A stretch of DNA of 64,000 nt from Paracoccus sp. (in: a-proteobacteria) (GCF_030604785.1 NZ_JAUVVF010000006.1:35641-99640), one strand, 5' to 3'. Counted from the first letter of the stretch, positions 34,443 through 45,853 are shown. Numbers and translations are program-made. Notes: generated by a model from the letters alone, not told the origin.

Positions 34443-37400
34443 TGCGGCGCTTGTGGATATTCGTCTTCGCCCTGTTCTTCCCGCTGGCCGTCCTGGCGCA
34501 GAGCGCGGCCGAACTCTCCGCCGAGATCGAGGATGATCGCGGCTTTCTGACCGGGCTTCTGGAACGCAGCCTGTCAGGCGCAGGCCGGACCGTGGTGATC
34601 GAGGGCTTCCAGGGCGCCCTGTCGTCCCGCGCGACCTTCACCGAGATGCGGATCGCCGACGAGGACGGCGTCTGGCTGACGCTGCGCGACGGGGCGATCC
34701 AGTGGAACCGCAGCGCCCTGCTGCGCCGCCGGATCGAGATCGCCGAACTGACCGCGCGCGAGATCATCCTGCCCCGCCTGCCCGAGGCGCAGGAAAGTGC
34801 CGTCCAAGCCGAGGTTCCGGTCTTTGCCCTGCCCGAACTGCCCGTGGCGGTGAACATCGAGCAGATCCGTGCCGAGCGCGTCACCCTGGGCGAGCCGGTG
34901 ATTGGGGTCGAGGCCGCCTTGCGGATCGACGGGGCCATGAGCCTTGACGGAGGCGAGGGCGAGACGCAGCTGAACGTCACCCGGCTAGACGGGGTGCGCG
35001 GCGAATTCGTGCTGGACAGCGCCTTTTCCAACGAGACGCGCATCCTGCGGCTGAACCTCGCGCTGGACGAGGCTGCGAATGGCATCCTGGCGAACCTGAT
35101 CGACCTTTACGAACGCCCCGCCCTGACCGCGCAGATCAGCGGCGAGGGGCCCTTGTCGGATTTCGCCGCCGATATTCGGCTGGCCACCAACGGCCAGCCC
35201 CGGATCACCGGCCGGATCAGCGCCAATGAACGCCCCGACGAGACCGGCACCCCCGGCACCGCGTTCTCGGTGCAGATCGGGGGCGACGTCGCCTCGCTTC
35301 TGCGTCCGCAGGATCGCGTGTTCTTCGGCCGCGACACGCGGCTGCTGGCCGAGGGCTGGCGCGCCGAGACGGGCCGGATCGAGCTGCCGCAGCTGAGCCT
35401 TCAGACCGAGGCGCTGAGCCTGACCGGATCGCTTTCGACGAACGACCAGAACGCGCCGCAGCTTGCGGAATTGCAGATCCTTCTGGGCCGCGACGCGAAT
35501 GCGCCGGTCCTGCCGGTTCCCCTGCCCTTTGCCGATGCCGGCACGACGGTCGATTCCGGGCGGCTGCAATTGTCCTATGATGCGGCCGAGGGTCAGGGCT
35601 GGACCCTGACCGGGCGGGTCGGCCAAGTCGACCGGGGCGATCTGATGATCGGCCAGCTTCTGCTGGATGGCGGGGGCGAGATCGTGCTGGATGACGGCGC
35701 CCTCGTCGAGGTCACGGGCGGGCTGTCCTTTGGTGCGGCGGGGCTGGTCTTTGCCGATGCCGGACTGGCCCAGGCGGTGGGCGACGAGGTGCGGGGCCGG
35801 GCCGGGTTCAACTTTACCCCCGGCAACGTGCTGGACGTCTATGACGTGCGTCTGGACGGGGCCGATTTCGGCGTGAACGGCGACTTCCTTGTCGCGGGTC
35901 TGGCCAGCGGCATAACGCTGTCGGTCGATGTCACTGCGCGCCACCAGGATCTGTCGCGGCTGTCGCTGCTGGCCGACCGCGACCTGACCGGCAGCGCCGA
36001 GGCAGAGCTGAACGGCTATTACATCGTGCTGAACCGGGCCTTTGACCTGGATGCGCGCATCACCGCGACCGATCTGACGCTGGACCAGCCGCAGCTTGAC
36101 CGCCTGCTGGGCGGCGGCTCGGATATCGTGGTCGAGATCAGGCGCGACGAGACCGGGATCGAGGTCGAGGAAATCAGCCTGTCCGCCGCCCGCGTCACGC
36201 TGGACGCATCGGGGCGGATCGACAGCCTGTCCAGCGATCTGGTCGCCCAGATCTCGATGCCCTCGCTGGCCGAGGCCGATCCCGATTTCGGCGGCAGCCT
36301 GATGGCCGAGGCGCGGCTGAACGGCCCAAGCGGCCAGCGCCGCCTGACCGTCTCCGGCGAGACGATGGATCTGCGCATCGGGATCGACGCCGTGGACCGC
36401 GCGCTGGCCGGCATGACGAACCTGACGCTGATCGCGGGCCAGACGCCGGACGGCTATCAGCTGGACAGCTTCCGCTTCGCCAATCCGCAGATCACCGCCT
36501 CGGGCGAGGGGGTATTTGCCGAGGGCGCGCTGGACGCGACGGCCGATATCGCGCTGCCCAGCCTGTCGGCGCTGGACCCGCGCTGGAGCGGCGCGCTGAC
36601 GGCCCGCGCCCGCCTGACCGAAGAGGAAGGCCGCCGCATCATCGACCTGACCGGCGAGGGCACCGACCTGTCGCTTGGGCAGGGCAATGTCGACGGCGCG
36701 CTGACCGGGCGCACCGACCTGCGCGTTCTGGCCGATCAGGCCGAGGGCGTGGTGACGCTGCGCGATGTCCGCATCACGAACGACCAGCTGCGCGCCACGG
36801 CCTCGGGGTCGATTGGCGAGGGGGTGACGGATCTGGTGGCCGATCTTCAGCTGGACACGCTGGCGCCCTTTGGCCCGGGCTGGCGCGGATCGCTTGCCGC
36901 ATCTGGCAGTTTCCGCGAGGCCGGCGACGGGATGCGGCAGCTCAGTCTGCAGGGCACCGGGCGCGATCTGGCGCTTGGACAGGCGCAGGTCGATGGCGCG
37001 CTGGCCGGCGAGACGCAGCTGACGCTGGAGGCGACCGAGGCCGAGGGCGTGCTGTCGATCCAGACCGCACGGATCAGCAATCCCCGGCTTCAGGTCGATG
37101 CGACAGGGCAGCTTGGCGACGGCGCGACCGATCTGGCCGCGACCATCGCGGCGGGCGATCTGCGCTTTCTGGGCAACGGCATCGCGGGCGCGCTTCAGGC
37201 GCAGGCGCGTGTGCTGGATCAGGGCGGGCAGCGCCTGATCACCGCCAACGGCAATGCCAGCGGCCTGCGCGTCGGACAGCCGCGCGTTGATCCCGTTCTG
37301 GCGGGGCAGACGGTTTTTGACCTGGCCGCCACGCAGGATGCGGCAGGTGTCAGCCTGCAACGGTTGCAGCTCCGCAACCCGCAGGTGACGGTCGAGGCCA

Positions 37401-38923
37401 GCGGCGATCCGGCCACGGGACTGCTGGTGGACGGGCGGCTTGCCAATCTGGGGCTGATCGTTCCGGAATTTCCCGGCCCCGCCACCCTGCGCGGCACCTT
37501 GCGCGAGGATGGGGCCAATCTGGTCATGGACCTTAACGCCACCGCGCCGGGCAGCGTGGAGCTGCGGATCGCGGGCGTGGCGGCGCGCAACGGGCAATCG
37601 GCCGATCTGGCCATCACAGGCAGCGCCGATTCCGCCTTGGCCAATACCGCGCTGCGGACCCGCAGCCTGTCGGGCCCGCTGGCGATCAACCTGCGCCTTG
37701 CCGGTCCCCTGGCGCTGCAATCGCTGTCGGGGCAGGTCGCGCTGTCGCAGGGGCAATTGTCCGATCCGGGGCTGGGCATCCGGCTTGAGGGGATCAATCT
37801 GGTCGCGGCCTTCCAGAACGGCCAGCTTCGGCTGGACGGGGGCGGCGGCTTCGCAGCGGGGGGCAGCATCGCGGTGTCCGGCCCCGTCGATCTTCAGGGC
37901 GGCTCGCTGGATCTGGCGGTCAGCCTGAACCAGGCGGTGCTGCGCGATCCGAACCTCTACGAGACGCGTCTGGACGGGACGGTCCGCATCTCGGGCAACC
38001 TGGCGGCGGGGCCGCTGGTCTCGGGGCGGATCATCCTGGACGAGACCGAGATCCGCATCCCCTCGACCGGGCTTGGCGGCGCGCGGGGCATTCCCGACAT
38101 CCGCCATGTCGGCAACCAGCGTCCCCCGGTGCGCGCCACGCGCGCCCGCGCGGGGCTGGAGGGCTATCCCAGCCCGGCCGCCGCGGCCGCGGGGCTGGCG
38201 GGTCCACCTGCGGTTCCGGCGCGCAATCCGCCGCGTCTCAACCTGTCCATCGAGGCGCCGAACCGCGTCTTTGTGCGCGGTCGCGGCGTCGATGCCGAAC
38301 TGGGCGGGGCCTTCCTGGTGCAGGGCACGTCGCGCAATGTCGTACCGATCGGCAATCTGGAACTGATCCGGGGCCGTGTCGATCTGCTGGGCAACCGCTT
38401 CAACCTGACCGAGGGGCTGATCGAATTGCAGGGCAGCCTGATCCCGGTGATCCGCCTTGTGGCCGAGACGCAGCGCGACGGCATCACCACCCGCATCGTG
38501 ATCGACGGAGAGTTGCGCGAACCCGATATCCGCTTCGAATCCTCGCCCGAACTGCCCGAGGAGGAGGTGCTGTCCCAGCTTCTGTTCGGGCGGGGCCTCG
38601 ACACGATCACGCCCCTTCAGGCGGCGCAGCTGGCCAATGCGGTCGCGGTGCTGGCCGGACGGGGCGGGGCGGGGATCATCGGCAATCTGCGTGACAGCGC
38701 GGGGCTGGACGATCTGGACCTGACGACCGATGCCGACGGCAATGTCGAATTGCGCGCGGGCCGCTACCTGACTGAGAACGTCTATACCGACGTCTCGGTC
38801 GGAGAGAGCGGTCGCAGCACGATCAACCTGAACCTCGACATCACGCAGAGCCTGCGGGCGCGGGGTTCGGTCGGCAGCGACGGCAGCAGCAGCCTCGGCG
38901 TGTTCTTCGAGCGCGATTACTGA
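34442..38923 (+). CDS. tamB: Translocation and assembly module protein TamB
   Basis: 1493 residues. An N-terminal signal anchor (about residues 5-20) precedes a very long beta-strand-rich chain of the AsmA-like/TamB type, a periplasm-spanning groove. Repeats such as LDGALxGxTDLxVxA recur through about residues 630-960. The conserved DUF490 domain occupies roughly the last 350 residues and ends in EVLSQLLFGR and FFERDY. It partners TamA. The last 7 bases overlap the convergent ABC1-kinase gene. Confidence 0.93.
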   Translation: MRRLWIFVFALFFPLAVLAQSAAELSAEIEDDRGFLTGLLERSLSGAGRTVVIEGFQGALSSRATFTEMRIADEDGVWLTLRDGAIQWNRSALLRRRIEIAELTAREIILPRLPEAQESAVQAEVPVFALPELPVAVNIEQIRAERVTLGEPVIGVEAALRIDGAMSLDGGEGETQLNVTRLDGVRGEFVLDSAFSNETRILRLNLALDEAANGILANLIDLYERPALTAQISGEGPLSDFAADIRLATNGQPRITGRISANERPDETGTPGTAFSVQIGGDVASLLRPQDRVFFGRDTRLLAEGWRAETGRIELPQLSLQTEALSLTGSLSTNDQNAPQLAELQILLGRDANAPVLPVPLPFADAGTTVDSGRLQLSYDAAEGQGWTLTGRVGQVDRGDLMIGQLLLDGGGEIVLDDGALVEVTGGLSFGAAGLVFADAGLAQAVGDEVRGRAGFNFTPGNVLDVYDVRLDGADFGVNGDFLVAGLASGITLSVDVTARHQDLSRLSLLADRDLTGSAEAELNGYYIVLNRAFDLDARITATDLTLDQPQLDRLLGGGSDIVVEIRRDETGIEVEEISLSAARVTLDASGRIDSLSSDLVAQISMPSLAEADPDFGGSLMAEARLNGPSGQRRLTVSGETMDLRIGIDAVDRALAGMTNLTLIAGQTPDGYQLDSFRFANPQITASGEGVFAEGALDATADIALPSLSALDPRWSGALTARARLTEEEGRRIIDLTGEGTDLSLGQGNVDGALTGRTDLRVLADQAEGVVTLRDVRITNDQLRATASGSIGEGVTDLVADLQLDTLAPFGPGWRGSLAASGSFREAGDGMRQLSLQGTGRDLALGQAQVDGALAGETQLTLEATEAEGVLSIQTARISNPRLQVDATGQLGDGATDLAATIAAGDLRFLGNGIAGALQAQARVLDQGGQRLITANGNASGLRVGQPRVDPVLAGQTVFDLAATQDAAGVSLQRLQLRNPQVTVEASGDPATGLLVDGRLANLGLIVPEFPGPATLRGTLREDGANLVMDLNATAPGSVELRIAGVAARNGQSADLAITGSADSALANTALRTRSLSGPLAINLRLAGPLALQSLSGQVALSQGQLSDPGLGIRLEGINLVAAFQNGQLRLDGGGGFAAGGSIAVSGPVDLQGGSLDLAVSLNQAVLRDPNLYETRLDGTVRISGNLAAGPLVSGRIILDETEIRIPSTGLGGARGIPDIRHVGNQRPPVRATRARAGLEGYPSPAAAAAGLAGPPAVPARNPPRLNLSIEAPNRVFVRGRGVDAELGGAFLVQGTSRNVVPIGNLELIRGRVDLLGNRFNLTEGLIELQGSLIPVIRLVAETQRDGITTRIVIDGELREPDIRFESSPELPEEEVLSQLLFGRGLDTITPLQAAQLANAVAVLAGRGGAGIIGNLRDSAGLDDLDLTTDADGNVELRAGRYLTENVYTDVSVGESGRSTINLNLDITQSLRARGSVGSDGSSSLGVFFERDY

Positions 38924-40242
38924 TCGCGATAGGGCGCGACCAGCGCGCCCAGATCGACACGCGCGCGCAGCCGCGCCAGCAGCAGGTAAAGCCCGCCGAA
39001 CTTGCGGTGCAGGAACAGGATCTCGGGCGGGGGCATCTCGGCCCGGTCGCGGCGTTGGGTGATCTCCATCACCATTTCGGCGATGCGCTGCGGGATGTCG
39101 GTCCCGGCCAGGTCGAACAGGCCCTGCCGGCGCAAGGGGCCGAAGGCCAGTTCCATCATGTCCAGCAGCAGCGCCTTGTGCGCGGGCTGGGTATCCTCGC
39201 GGAAATAGCCGATGGCGATGGCGGCCTCGTCGATGGCCTTGCGGTCATCCTCCAAGGCGGCGCGCAGCAGGCGGCGATATTGCGGACCGACATGGTCCGA
39301 AAAGCTGCGCGTCGCCCCGAAATCCAGCAACACCACCCGGCGGCTGTCCGGTTGCCAGCGGTAATTGGCGAAATTCGGATCGGTCTGCATCAGGTTGAAG
39401 CTGAACAATTCCTCAAGCACCAGACGGGCCAGCGCATGGGCGGCGCGGTCGCGGACGGGTTGATCCTCGTCGGCCAACGTCTCGATGGGGCGGCTTTCGA
39501 TGAAATCCATCGCCAGCACGTCGCTGCGGGTGAATTCCGGGTCGGGCCGGGGCAGCAGGAATTCGGGCCGCCCGGCCAGCGCCTCGGCGTAGCGCAGCAT
39601 CTGGCGGGCCTCGTGTTCGTAATCGGCCTCGGCCTTCAGCTGGGCGCGGGCCTCGTCCAGCAGGGGCGGCAGGTCGATCCCCTTGGGCAGCAGGCCCGGC
39701 ATCCGCAGCAGCAGCGCAAGGTTGTCGATGTCGCTGTCGATGCTGTCGCGGACGCCCGGATATTGCACCTTGATCGCGAGATCGCGCCCGTCCTTCGTCT
39801 GCGCGCGGTGCACCTGCCCGATCGAGGCCGAGGCGATGGGCCGCGTCTGGAACCGCTGGAAGCGCGGCAGCCAGCCCTCGCCCCAGGCGCGGTCAAGCTG
39901 GACGCGCAGCTGGCGCGGCGGCATCGGCTCGGCATCGGCGCGCAGCCGCGACAGGATCTGCGTCAGTTCGGGCGGCAGGAAATCGCCCGCGTCCATCGAC
40001 AGAAGCTGCCCCATCTTCATCACCGCGCCCCGCATCCGCGACAGCTGGTCGGCCAGCCGCATCGCATTGGCGGGCGTCATCAGCAGATCCTGTGCGCGCG
40101 GTCGTTCGCCCTGCGCCAGCCGCGCGACGCCCGAGGCCAGCGCCCTGCCCCCGATCCCGCCGGCCAGCGCGCCCATCCGCAAGGCCCGCGACAGCCGCCC
40201 CGAGGGCACGGCGCGGCCCTTGTAGTCGTCATCGCCGCTCAT
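38917..40242 (-). CDS. ABC1/UbiB-family atypical kinase, COQ8/ADCK-like
   Basis: 441 residues from the ATG at 40242, which overlaps the oxidoreductase stop (ATGA); the longer track ORF runs into that gene. The KxGQ motif appears as MKMGQLLSMD (near residue 76), the nucleotide loop as ASASIGQVH (near 138), and the metal-binding motif as MQTDPNFANY (near 300). The MQTDPN form is that of mitochondrial COQ8/ADCK3 rather than E. coli UbiB. Such proteins support ubiquinone synthesis, acting as ATPases or unorthodox kinases. Confidence 0.88.
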   Translation of the reverse strand: MSGDDDYKGRAVPSGRLSRALRMGALAGGIGGRALASGVARLAQGERPRAQDLLMTPANAMRLADQLSRMRGAVMKMGQLLSMDAGDFLPPELTQILSRLRADAEPMPPRQLRVQLDRAWGEGWLPRFQRFQTRPIASASIGQVHRAQTKDGRDLAIKVQYPGVRDSIDSDIDNLALLLRMPGLLPKGIDLPPLLDEARAQLKAEADYEHEARQMLRYAEALAGRPEFLLPRPDPEFTRSDVLAMDFIESRPIETLADEDQPVRDRAAHALARLVLEELFSFNLMQTDPNFANYRWQPDSRRVVLLDFGATRSFSDHVGPQYRRLLRAALEDDRKAIDEAAIAIGYFREDTQPAHKALLLDMMELAFGPLRRQGLFDLAGTDIPQRIAEMVMEITQRRDRAEMPPPEILFLHRKFGGLYLLLARLRARVDLGALVAPYRDQ

Positions 40243-41180
40243 GTCCGGGCCAGCAGGTCTTGGGCGATGGCCTGACCGCTGTGAAAGCCGTCCTCGGCGC
40301 GCGGCCCGAGGCACCAATCGCCCCCCACCCACAGCGCGCCCTGCCGCAGGAAGGGCTGGCCAAGCGGGACATCCACCTGCGCGTAAAGCCAGCGATGGGC
40401 GACGGCCTGCAGCAGATGTTCGGGCTGCGCGCCGATGGCCTTGAGAAGCATCGGCGCCAGCATCGCGGCCAGCGCGTCGAAGGGCAGGTCGATATGGACG
40501 GCGCTGAAGGCCGGATCGGACTGCACGACCCAGCCCGTCGGGCCATCCTGCGGGCGGCCGGGTTTGGCGCTGTCCTGCGCGATCCAGGCCAGCGCACCCT
40601 CGCCCTTGCGGGTGACGAAGGGACGGGCTGCGGCACGGTCCAGCACCGCCATCAGCGTGATCGAGGGCAGCATCGCCACCCGTGACAGCGCGTCGGCCAA
40701 GGCGTGATCGGCGCCCAGCAGCGCACGGGCCTGCGCGGGCGGGATGGTCAGCACCAGATGCCGCGCGTCCACAGCCTGATCGCCCAGCATCACGCGCCAT
40801 CCGTCATCCAGAGGCGCAAGGGCCGTGACTTGCGCGGATTGGCGCACCTCCAGCCCCTCGGCCAGATGACGCACCAGACCCGACATGCCCGGCTGGCCCA
40901 CATGGACCACGCCATCGTCCAGCGGCCATGGCGCGGCATGAGACCCGGCCTCGGCCAGCAGGGCGGCGAAACCGGGCGTGCGGGGGCGCAGATATTGCGC
41001 GCCGTGGTCAAGGATCATGCGGTCCGGCAGCCGCCGTGTCGCCATGCGCCCGCCGATGCGGCGGCCCTTGTCCAGAACCAGAACCCTGCGCCCCGCCTGC
41101 GCCAGAAGGCGCGCGCAGGATATGCCGGTGATGCCCGCGCCGACGACGATCACATCGGTGATGCTGTTGCCCTGATCCAT
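40239..41180 (-). CDS. FAD/NAD(P)-dependent amine-oxidase-like oxidoreductase (renalase type)
   Basis: 313 residues. The dinucleotide-binding motif VVGAGITGISCARLL (about 12-26) and the RIGGRMATRR flavin contact identify the renalase/amine oxidase superfamily. A C-terminal GDWCLGPRAEDGFHSGQAIA segment closes the FAD site. The substrate cannot be told. It is translationally coupled to the COQ8-like kinase, suggesting a linked role in quinone or redox metabolism, which is inference. Confidence 0.82.
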   Translation of the reverse strand: MDQGNSITDVIVVGAGITGISCARLLAQAGRRVLVLDKGRRIGGRMATRRLPDRMILDHGAQYLRPRTPGFAALLAEAGSHAAPWPLDDGVVHVGQPGMSGLVRHLAEGLEVRQSAQVTALAPLDDGWRVMLGDQAVDARHLVLTIPPAQARALLGADHALADALSRVAMLPSITLMAVLDRAAARPFVTRKGEGALAWIAQDSAKPGRPQDGPTGWVVQSDPAFSAVHIDLPFDALAAMLAPMLLKAIGAQPEHLLQAVAHRWLYAQVDVPLGQPFLRQGALWVGGDWCLGPRAEDGFHSGQAIAQDLLART

Positions 41181-41277
41181 GCTGCCTTTCCTGCGCCGGC
41201 TCTTGCGGCACAGTCAGGACAGGCGCGGGCGCGAAAGGCAAGGCGATGTTTTGTCCCGCCCTGCCCCGTCTCGGTGG

Positions 41278-42387
41278 TCAGACCTGCGCCGCCAGCAGCG
41301 GCTTGCCGCGCTGGTGATGGCGCGCGACCATCTGCCGGGCGCGGCGGCCGCGCGTCAGCGGACGGGCGGGCTGAGGGTCGTGATCCAAGTCGAGGATCTC
41401 GGGAAACAGCATGGCGATCTCGCGCCGGGCCGCCGCGCCGACCGCCTTGAGCGCCTGCCGCCCGGTATAGAGCGATTCCGTCACCAGCCCGTTCGAGCGC
41501 AGCAATTCGTGCCGGTCGAACAGCAGATGCACATAGGTCACGCCAGTCGCGTCGCGGTCGATCTCGACCCCCGGCAGGTCCAGCAGGTGTCGCGCCGCCA
41601 CCAGAACCTCGGTCGCGCCGAACATCCGCTCTGCCACTTTCGACCGGACAAGGACGCGGTGCTGCGGTGACAGGCGCAGGTTGCGCTCGGGCGCACCCTC
41701 GCCCAGCGCGCCGGCGCGTATCAGGATTGGGCGCAGATGCGGCGCGCGGTCCAACATGTTGGCGTCCAGATGGCGCTGGCCCGCCCAGGCGACCGGGCGA
41801 AGGCCGCGATCCTCCGTCCAGACCAGCGTTCCGGCGGTGATGGCATCCACCCGCATCTCGCCCGAGGCGGTGCGGATCAGCGTGTCAGAGGCGAAGCAGG
41901 GGATGAGGAATTCCCCGATCTGAGGCTCCAGAACCGATTCGTCCGTCTGGAAGATCTGCCCCGGCGTGACGGGGAAGTTCGACACGATGAACCCGGTCTG
42001 CCCGTCGGGCTGGGTCAGGTCGATCGCGGTGATCGCCATCCAGTCGGCTTCGTCCTGCCGGGCGAAATAGACCAGATCCGGCCTGCCGATATCCGCCGTG
42101 AAGCTGTTCCACGACGTGCCGCCATCGGTCGAATACTCAACCACGATGGGGGCGAAGGGCACGGCGGTGTTGCCTGCAGGGTCTTGGCTGCCCGTCACCG
42201 TCAGCCGCCAGCCTGTCACGTCTGCGCGAGAGGTGATCGCACCTGCCGCAATCAGCCGGTCGGCCGGGTGGTTGTTGTTGATCCTGAGCTGCTGATCGAT
42301 CGAGGGCGGGCTTATCGAGATGACAAGCCCGACCGAGTTGAAGTCGCCAAGCTGGTCGTTGGCGAAGGTAAGCTGGAACGTTGACAT
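41278..42387 (-). CDS. Orphan Hint-domain protein
   Basis: 369 residues. The N-terminal 155 residues form a strand-rich domain I do not recognise. From residue 164 a Hint_2 domain begins with CFASDTLIRT (nucleophile C164), includes the LSPQHRVLV block with H243 and continues to TESLYTG near 308. Hint domains catalyse self-cleavage, as in Hedgehog and inteins. The C-terminal His-Asn/Cys needed for splicing is missing, so an N-S shift with thioester release is the most that could be expected. The last 60 residues are basic. Its upstream region is visibly AT-rich. Confidence 0.8.
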   Translation of the reverse strand: MSTFQLTFANDQLGDFNSVGLVISISPPSIDQQLRINNNHPADRLIAAGAITSRADVTGWRLTVTGSQDPAGNTAVPFAPIVVEYSTDGGTSWNSFTADIGRPDLVYFARQDEADWMAITAIDLTQPDGQTGFIVSNFPVTPGQIFQTDESVLEPQIGEFLIPCFASDTLIRTASGEMRVDAITAGTLVWTEDRGLRPVAWAGQRHLDANMLDRAPHLRPILIRAGALGEGAPERNLRLSPQHRVLVRSKVAERMFGATEVLVAARHLLDLPGVEIDRDATGVTYVHLLFDRHELLRSNGLVTESLYTGRQALKAVGAAARREIAMLFPEILDLDHDPQPARPLTRGRRARQMVARHHQRGKPLLAAQV

Positions 42388-42425
42388 GGCTGGACCTCGT
42401 GAAACACATCCGAAAAGATAAAATC

Positions 42426-42462
42426 CTATCTATTCGGATAGCTCGAGTTAACCTTACGTCAA
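42426..42462 (-). promoter_or_regulatory. Candidate promoter upstream of the Hint-domain gene
   Basis: On the minus strand TTGACG (42462-42457) is followed after 16 bases by TATCCG (42440-42435), within a stretch that is strikingly AT-rich for this genome. An inverted repeat CTATC-N6-GATAG (42426-42441) overlaps the -10 element. The rest of the 42388-42558 gap shows only a GCGGCGG/CCGCCGC stem (42524-42549) without a T-run, possibly the glpK 3' end. Confidence 0.35.
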
Positions 42463-42558
42463 GAATTTTGTGCATTCATAGCGCGAAAAATTATCGCGTC
42501 GGTTGTAACTTGGGCACGCGGAAGCGGCGGACGTGCATGACGCCGCCGCATCGGGCGC

Positions 42559-44043
<1,485 letters not shown>

Positions 44044-44064
44044 GGTCTTCCTCGGGTCGGGCTG

Positions 44065-44093
44065 AAAAAGGGGGCACGGTCGACCGCGCCCCC
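44065..44093 (-). terminator. Terminator-like hairpin between glpV and glpK
   Basis: On the minus strand, GGGGGCGCGG pairs with CCGTGCCCCC (10 bp with one G-U) around a TCGA loop, followed by TTTTTC. It has all the features of an intrinsic terminator. Position after glpV and before glpK suggests partial attenuation. Confidence 0.85.
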
Positions 44094-44112
44094 CAAGCCT
44101 ATCGCGCGGGCC

Positions 44113-45816
44113 TTATTGCTGCCAGCGCTGGATCAGTTCCTCATAGGCGATGGTCACCGGCTCGGGCTTCTCGTTCTCGAGCTTCGGCTTCGGCGCGCCT
44201 TCGCGGTCCAGCCAGACCTGCGGGTCCTCGGGCTCGTTCAGGACCGGACCCAGATCGCCCTGGACGCCCGAACGCTGAAGACGCTCGAGCACGGCTTCCT
44301 GCTGCTCGCACAGCGCGTCCAGCGCCTCTTGCGCGGTCTTGGCGCCCGACGAGGCGTCACCGATGTTCTGCCACCACAGCTGCGCCAGACGCGGGTAATC
44401 CGGCACGTTCAGGCCGGTATCCGACCAGCGCGTGCGGTCGGGCGAGCGGTAGAACTCGACCAGGCCGCCCAGCCGGGGCGCACGTTCGGTGAAGCTGTCG
44501 TGACGGATCGAGCTGTCGCGCACGAAGGTCAGGCCGACATGGCTCTTCTTGGTGTCCACGGTCTTCGAGACGATGAACTGCGCGTAGAGCCAGGCCGCCT
44601 GGGCGCGGTCGACCGGGGTCGATTGCATCAGCGTGGCCGAGCCCACATCCTGATAGCCGACCTTCATCCCCTCTTCCCAATAGGCGCCATACGGCGAGGG
44701 CGCCATGCGCCATTTGGGCGTGCCGTCCTCGTTCATGACCGGCAGACCTTCCTTGACCATGTCGGCGGTAAAGGCGGTATACCAGAACATCTGCTGGGCG
44801 ATGTTGCCCTGAGCGGGAACCGGCCCGGCCTCGCTGAAGGTCATGCCCGCGGCCGCCGGGGGCGTGTAGTTCTTCAGCCAGTCGATGTATCGCTCGATCG
44901 CGTAGACCGCTGCCGGGCTGTTGGTCGCGCCGCCGCGCGCCACGCAGGAACCCACGGGCTGATAGTTCTCGTTGACGCGGATGCCCCATTCATCGACCGG
45001 GAAGCCGTTGGGTTCGCCCTTGTCGCCCATCCCGGCCATGGACATCCAGGCATCGGTAAAGCGCCAGCCGAGCGACGGATCCTTCTTGCCGTAATCCATG
45101 TTGCCCCAGACCGTCTGGCCGTCGATCTCGCGCCCGGTGAAGAACTTGGCGATGTCCTCATAGGCGGACCAGTTCACGGGGACGCCCAGCTCGTAGCCAT
45201 ATTCCTCGCGGAAGGCGGCCATGATCTCGGGATCGGTGAACCAGTCGTGGCGGAACCAGTAGAGGTTGGCGAATTGCTGGACCGGCAGCTGGTAGAGCTT
45301 GTCGTCCGGGCCGGTGGCCGAGGCCAGGCCGATGAAGTCGTCCAGATCCAGGTTCGGGTTCGTGAAATCCGCGCCTTCGCCGGCGATCCAGTCGGTGATG
45401 TTGCGGACCTGCTGATAGCGCCAATGCGTGCCGATCAGGTCCGCATCGTTGATATACATGTCATAGACGTTCTCGCCGGTCTGCATTTGCGTCTGCAGCT
45501 TCTCGACGACGTCGCCCTCGCCGATCAGGTCGTGGGTGACCTGAATGCCGGTGATGGCGGTGAAGGCCGGCGCCAGGACGCGGGCCTCGTATTCGTGGGT
45601 GGTGATCGTTTCCGACACCACGTTGATCGACATGCCGCGCAGAGGCTCGGCCGCGTCGATGAACCACTGCATCTCGGCTTCCTGCTCCTCGCGGGTCAGG
45701 ACCGACATGTCGCCGATCTCGGAATCGAGGAACGCGCGCGCGGCCTCGATATCGGCGAAGGCGGGGCCGGTCAGAGCCAGCAGGACCGCCGTGGTGGACA
45801 TCAGCTTCAGGTTCAT
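44113..45816 (-). CDS. glpV: Glycerol ABC transporter substrate-binding protein GlpV
   Basis: 567 residues from the ATG at 45816, preceded by GGGAGGG. A signal peptide ends at AFA-DI (residue about 22). The unusually long binding protein with the SGVQGDLGPVLNEP and DREG(A)PKPKL segments near the C-terminus is typical of GlpV from rhizobia and Rhodobacterales. It delivers glycerol to the GlpPQ permease. A 12-bp hairpin separates it from glpU, suggesting separately tuned expression. Confidence 0.92.
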   Translation of the reverse strand: MNLKLMSTTAVLLALTGPAFADIEAARAFLDSEIGDMSVLTREEQEAEMQWFIDAAEPLRGMSINVVSETITTHEYEARVLAPAFTAITGIQVTHDLIGEGDVVEKLQTQMQTGENVYDMYINDADLIGTHWRYQQVRNITDWIAGEGADFTNPNLDLDDFIGLASATGPDDKLYQLPVQQFANLYWFRHDWFTDPEIMAAFREEYGYELGVPVNWSAYEDIAKFFTGREIDGQTVWGNMDYGKKDPSLGWRFTDAWMSMAGMGDKGEPNGFPVDEWGIRVNENYQPVGSCVARGGATNSPAAVYAIERYIDWLKNYTPPAAAGMTFSEAGPVPAQGNIAQQMFWYTAFTADMVKEGLPVMNEDGTPKWRMAPSPYGAYWEEGMKVGYQDVGSATLMQSTPVDRAQAAWLYAQFIVSKTVDTKKSHVGLTFVRDSSIRHDSFTERAPRLGGLVEFYRSPDRTRWSDTGLNVPDYPRLAQLWWQNIGDASSGAKTAQEALDALCEQQEAVLERLQRSGVQGDLGPVLNEPEDPQVWLDREGAPKPKLENEKPEPVTIAYEELIQRWQQ

Positions 45817-45853
45817 CTTTCCCTCCCTGTGAACCGTCGAGGTCAGTCTTGTC

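Noticed and set aside
34985-38107. 1040-residue ORF antisense to tamB
   Set aside because: High-GC antisense shadow; composition is rich in R, A, G, Q and D without domain motifs, while tamB in the sense strand has clear TamB features.
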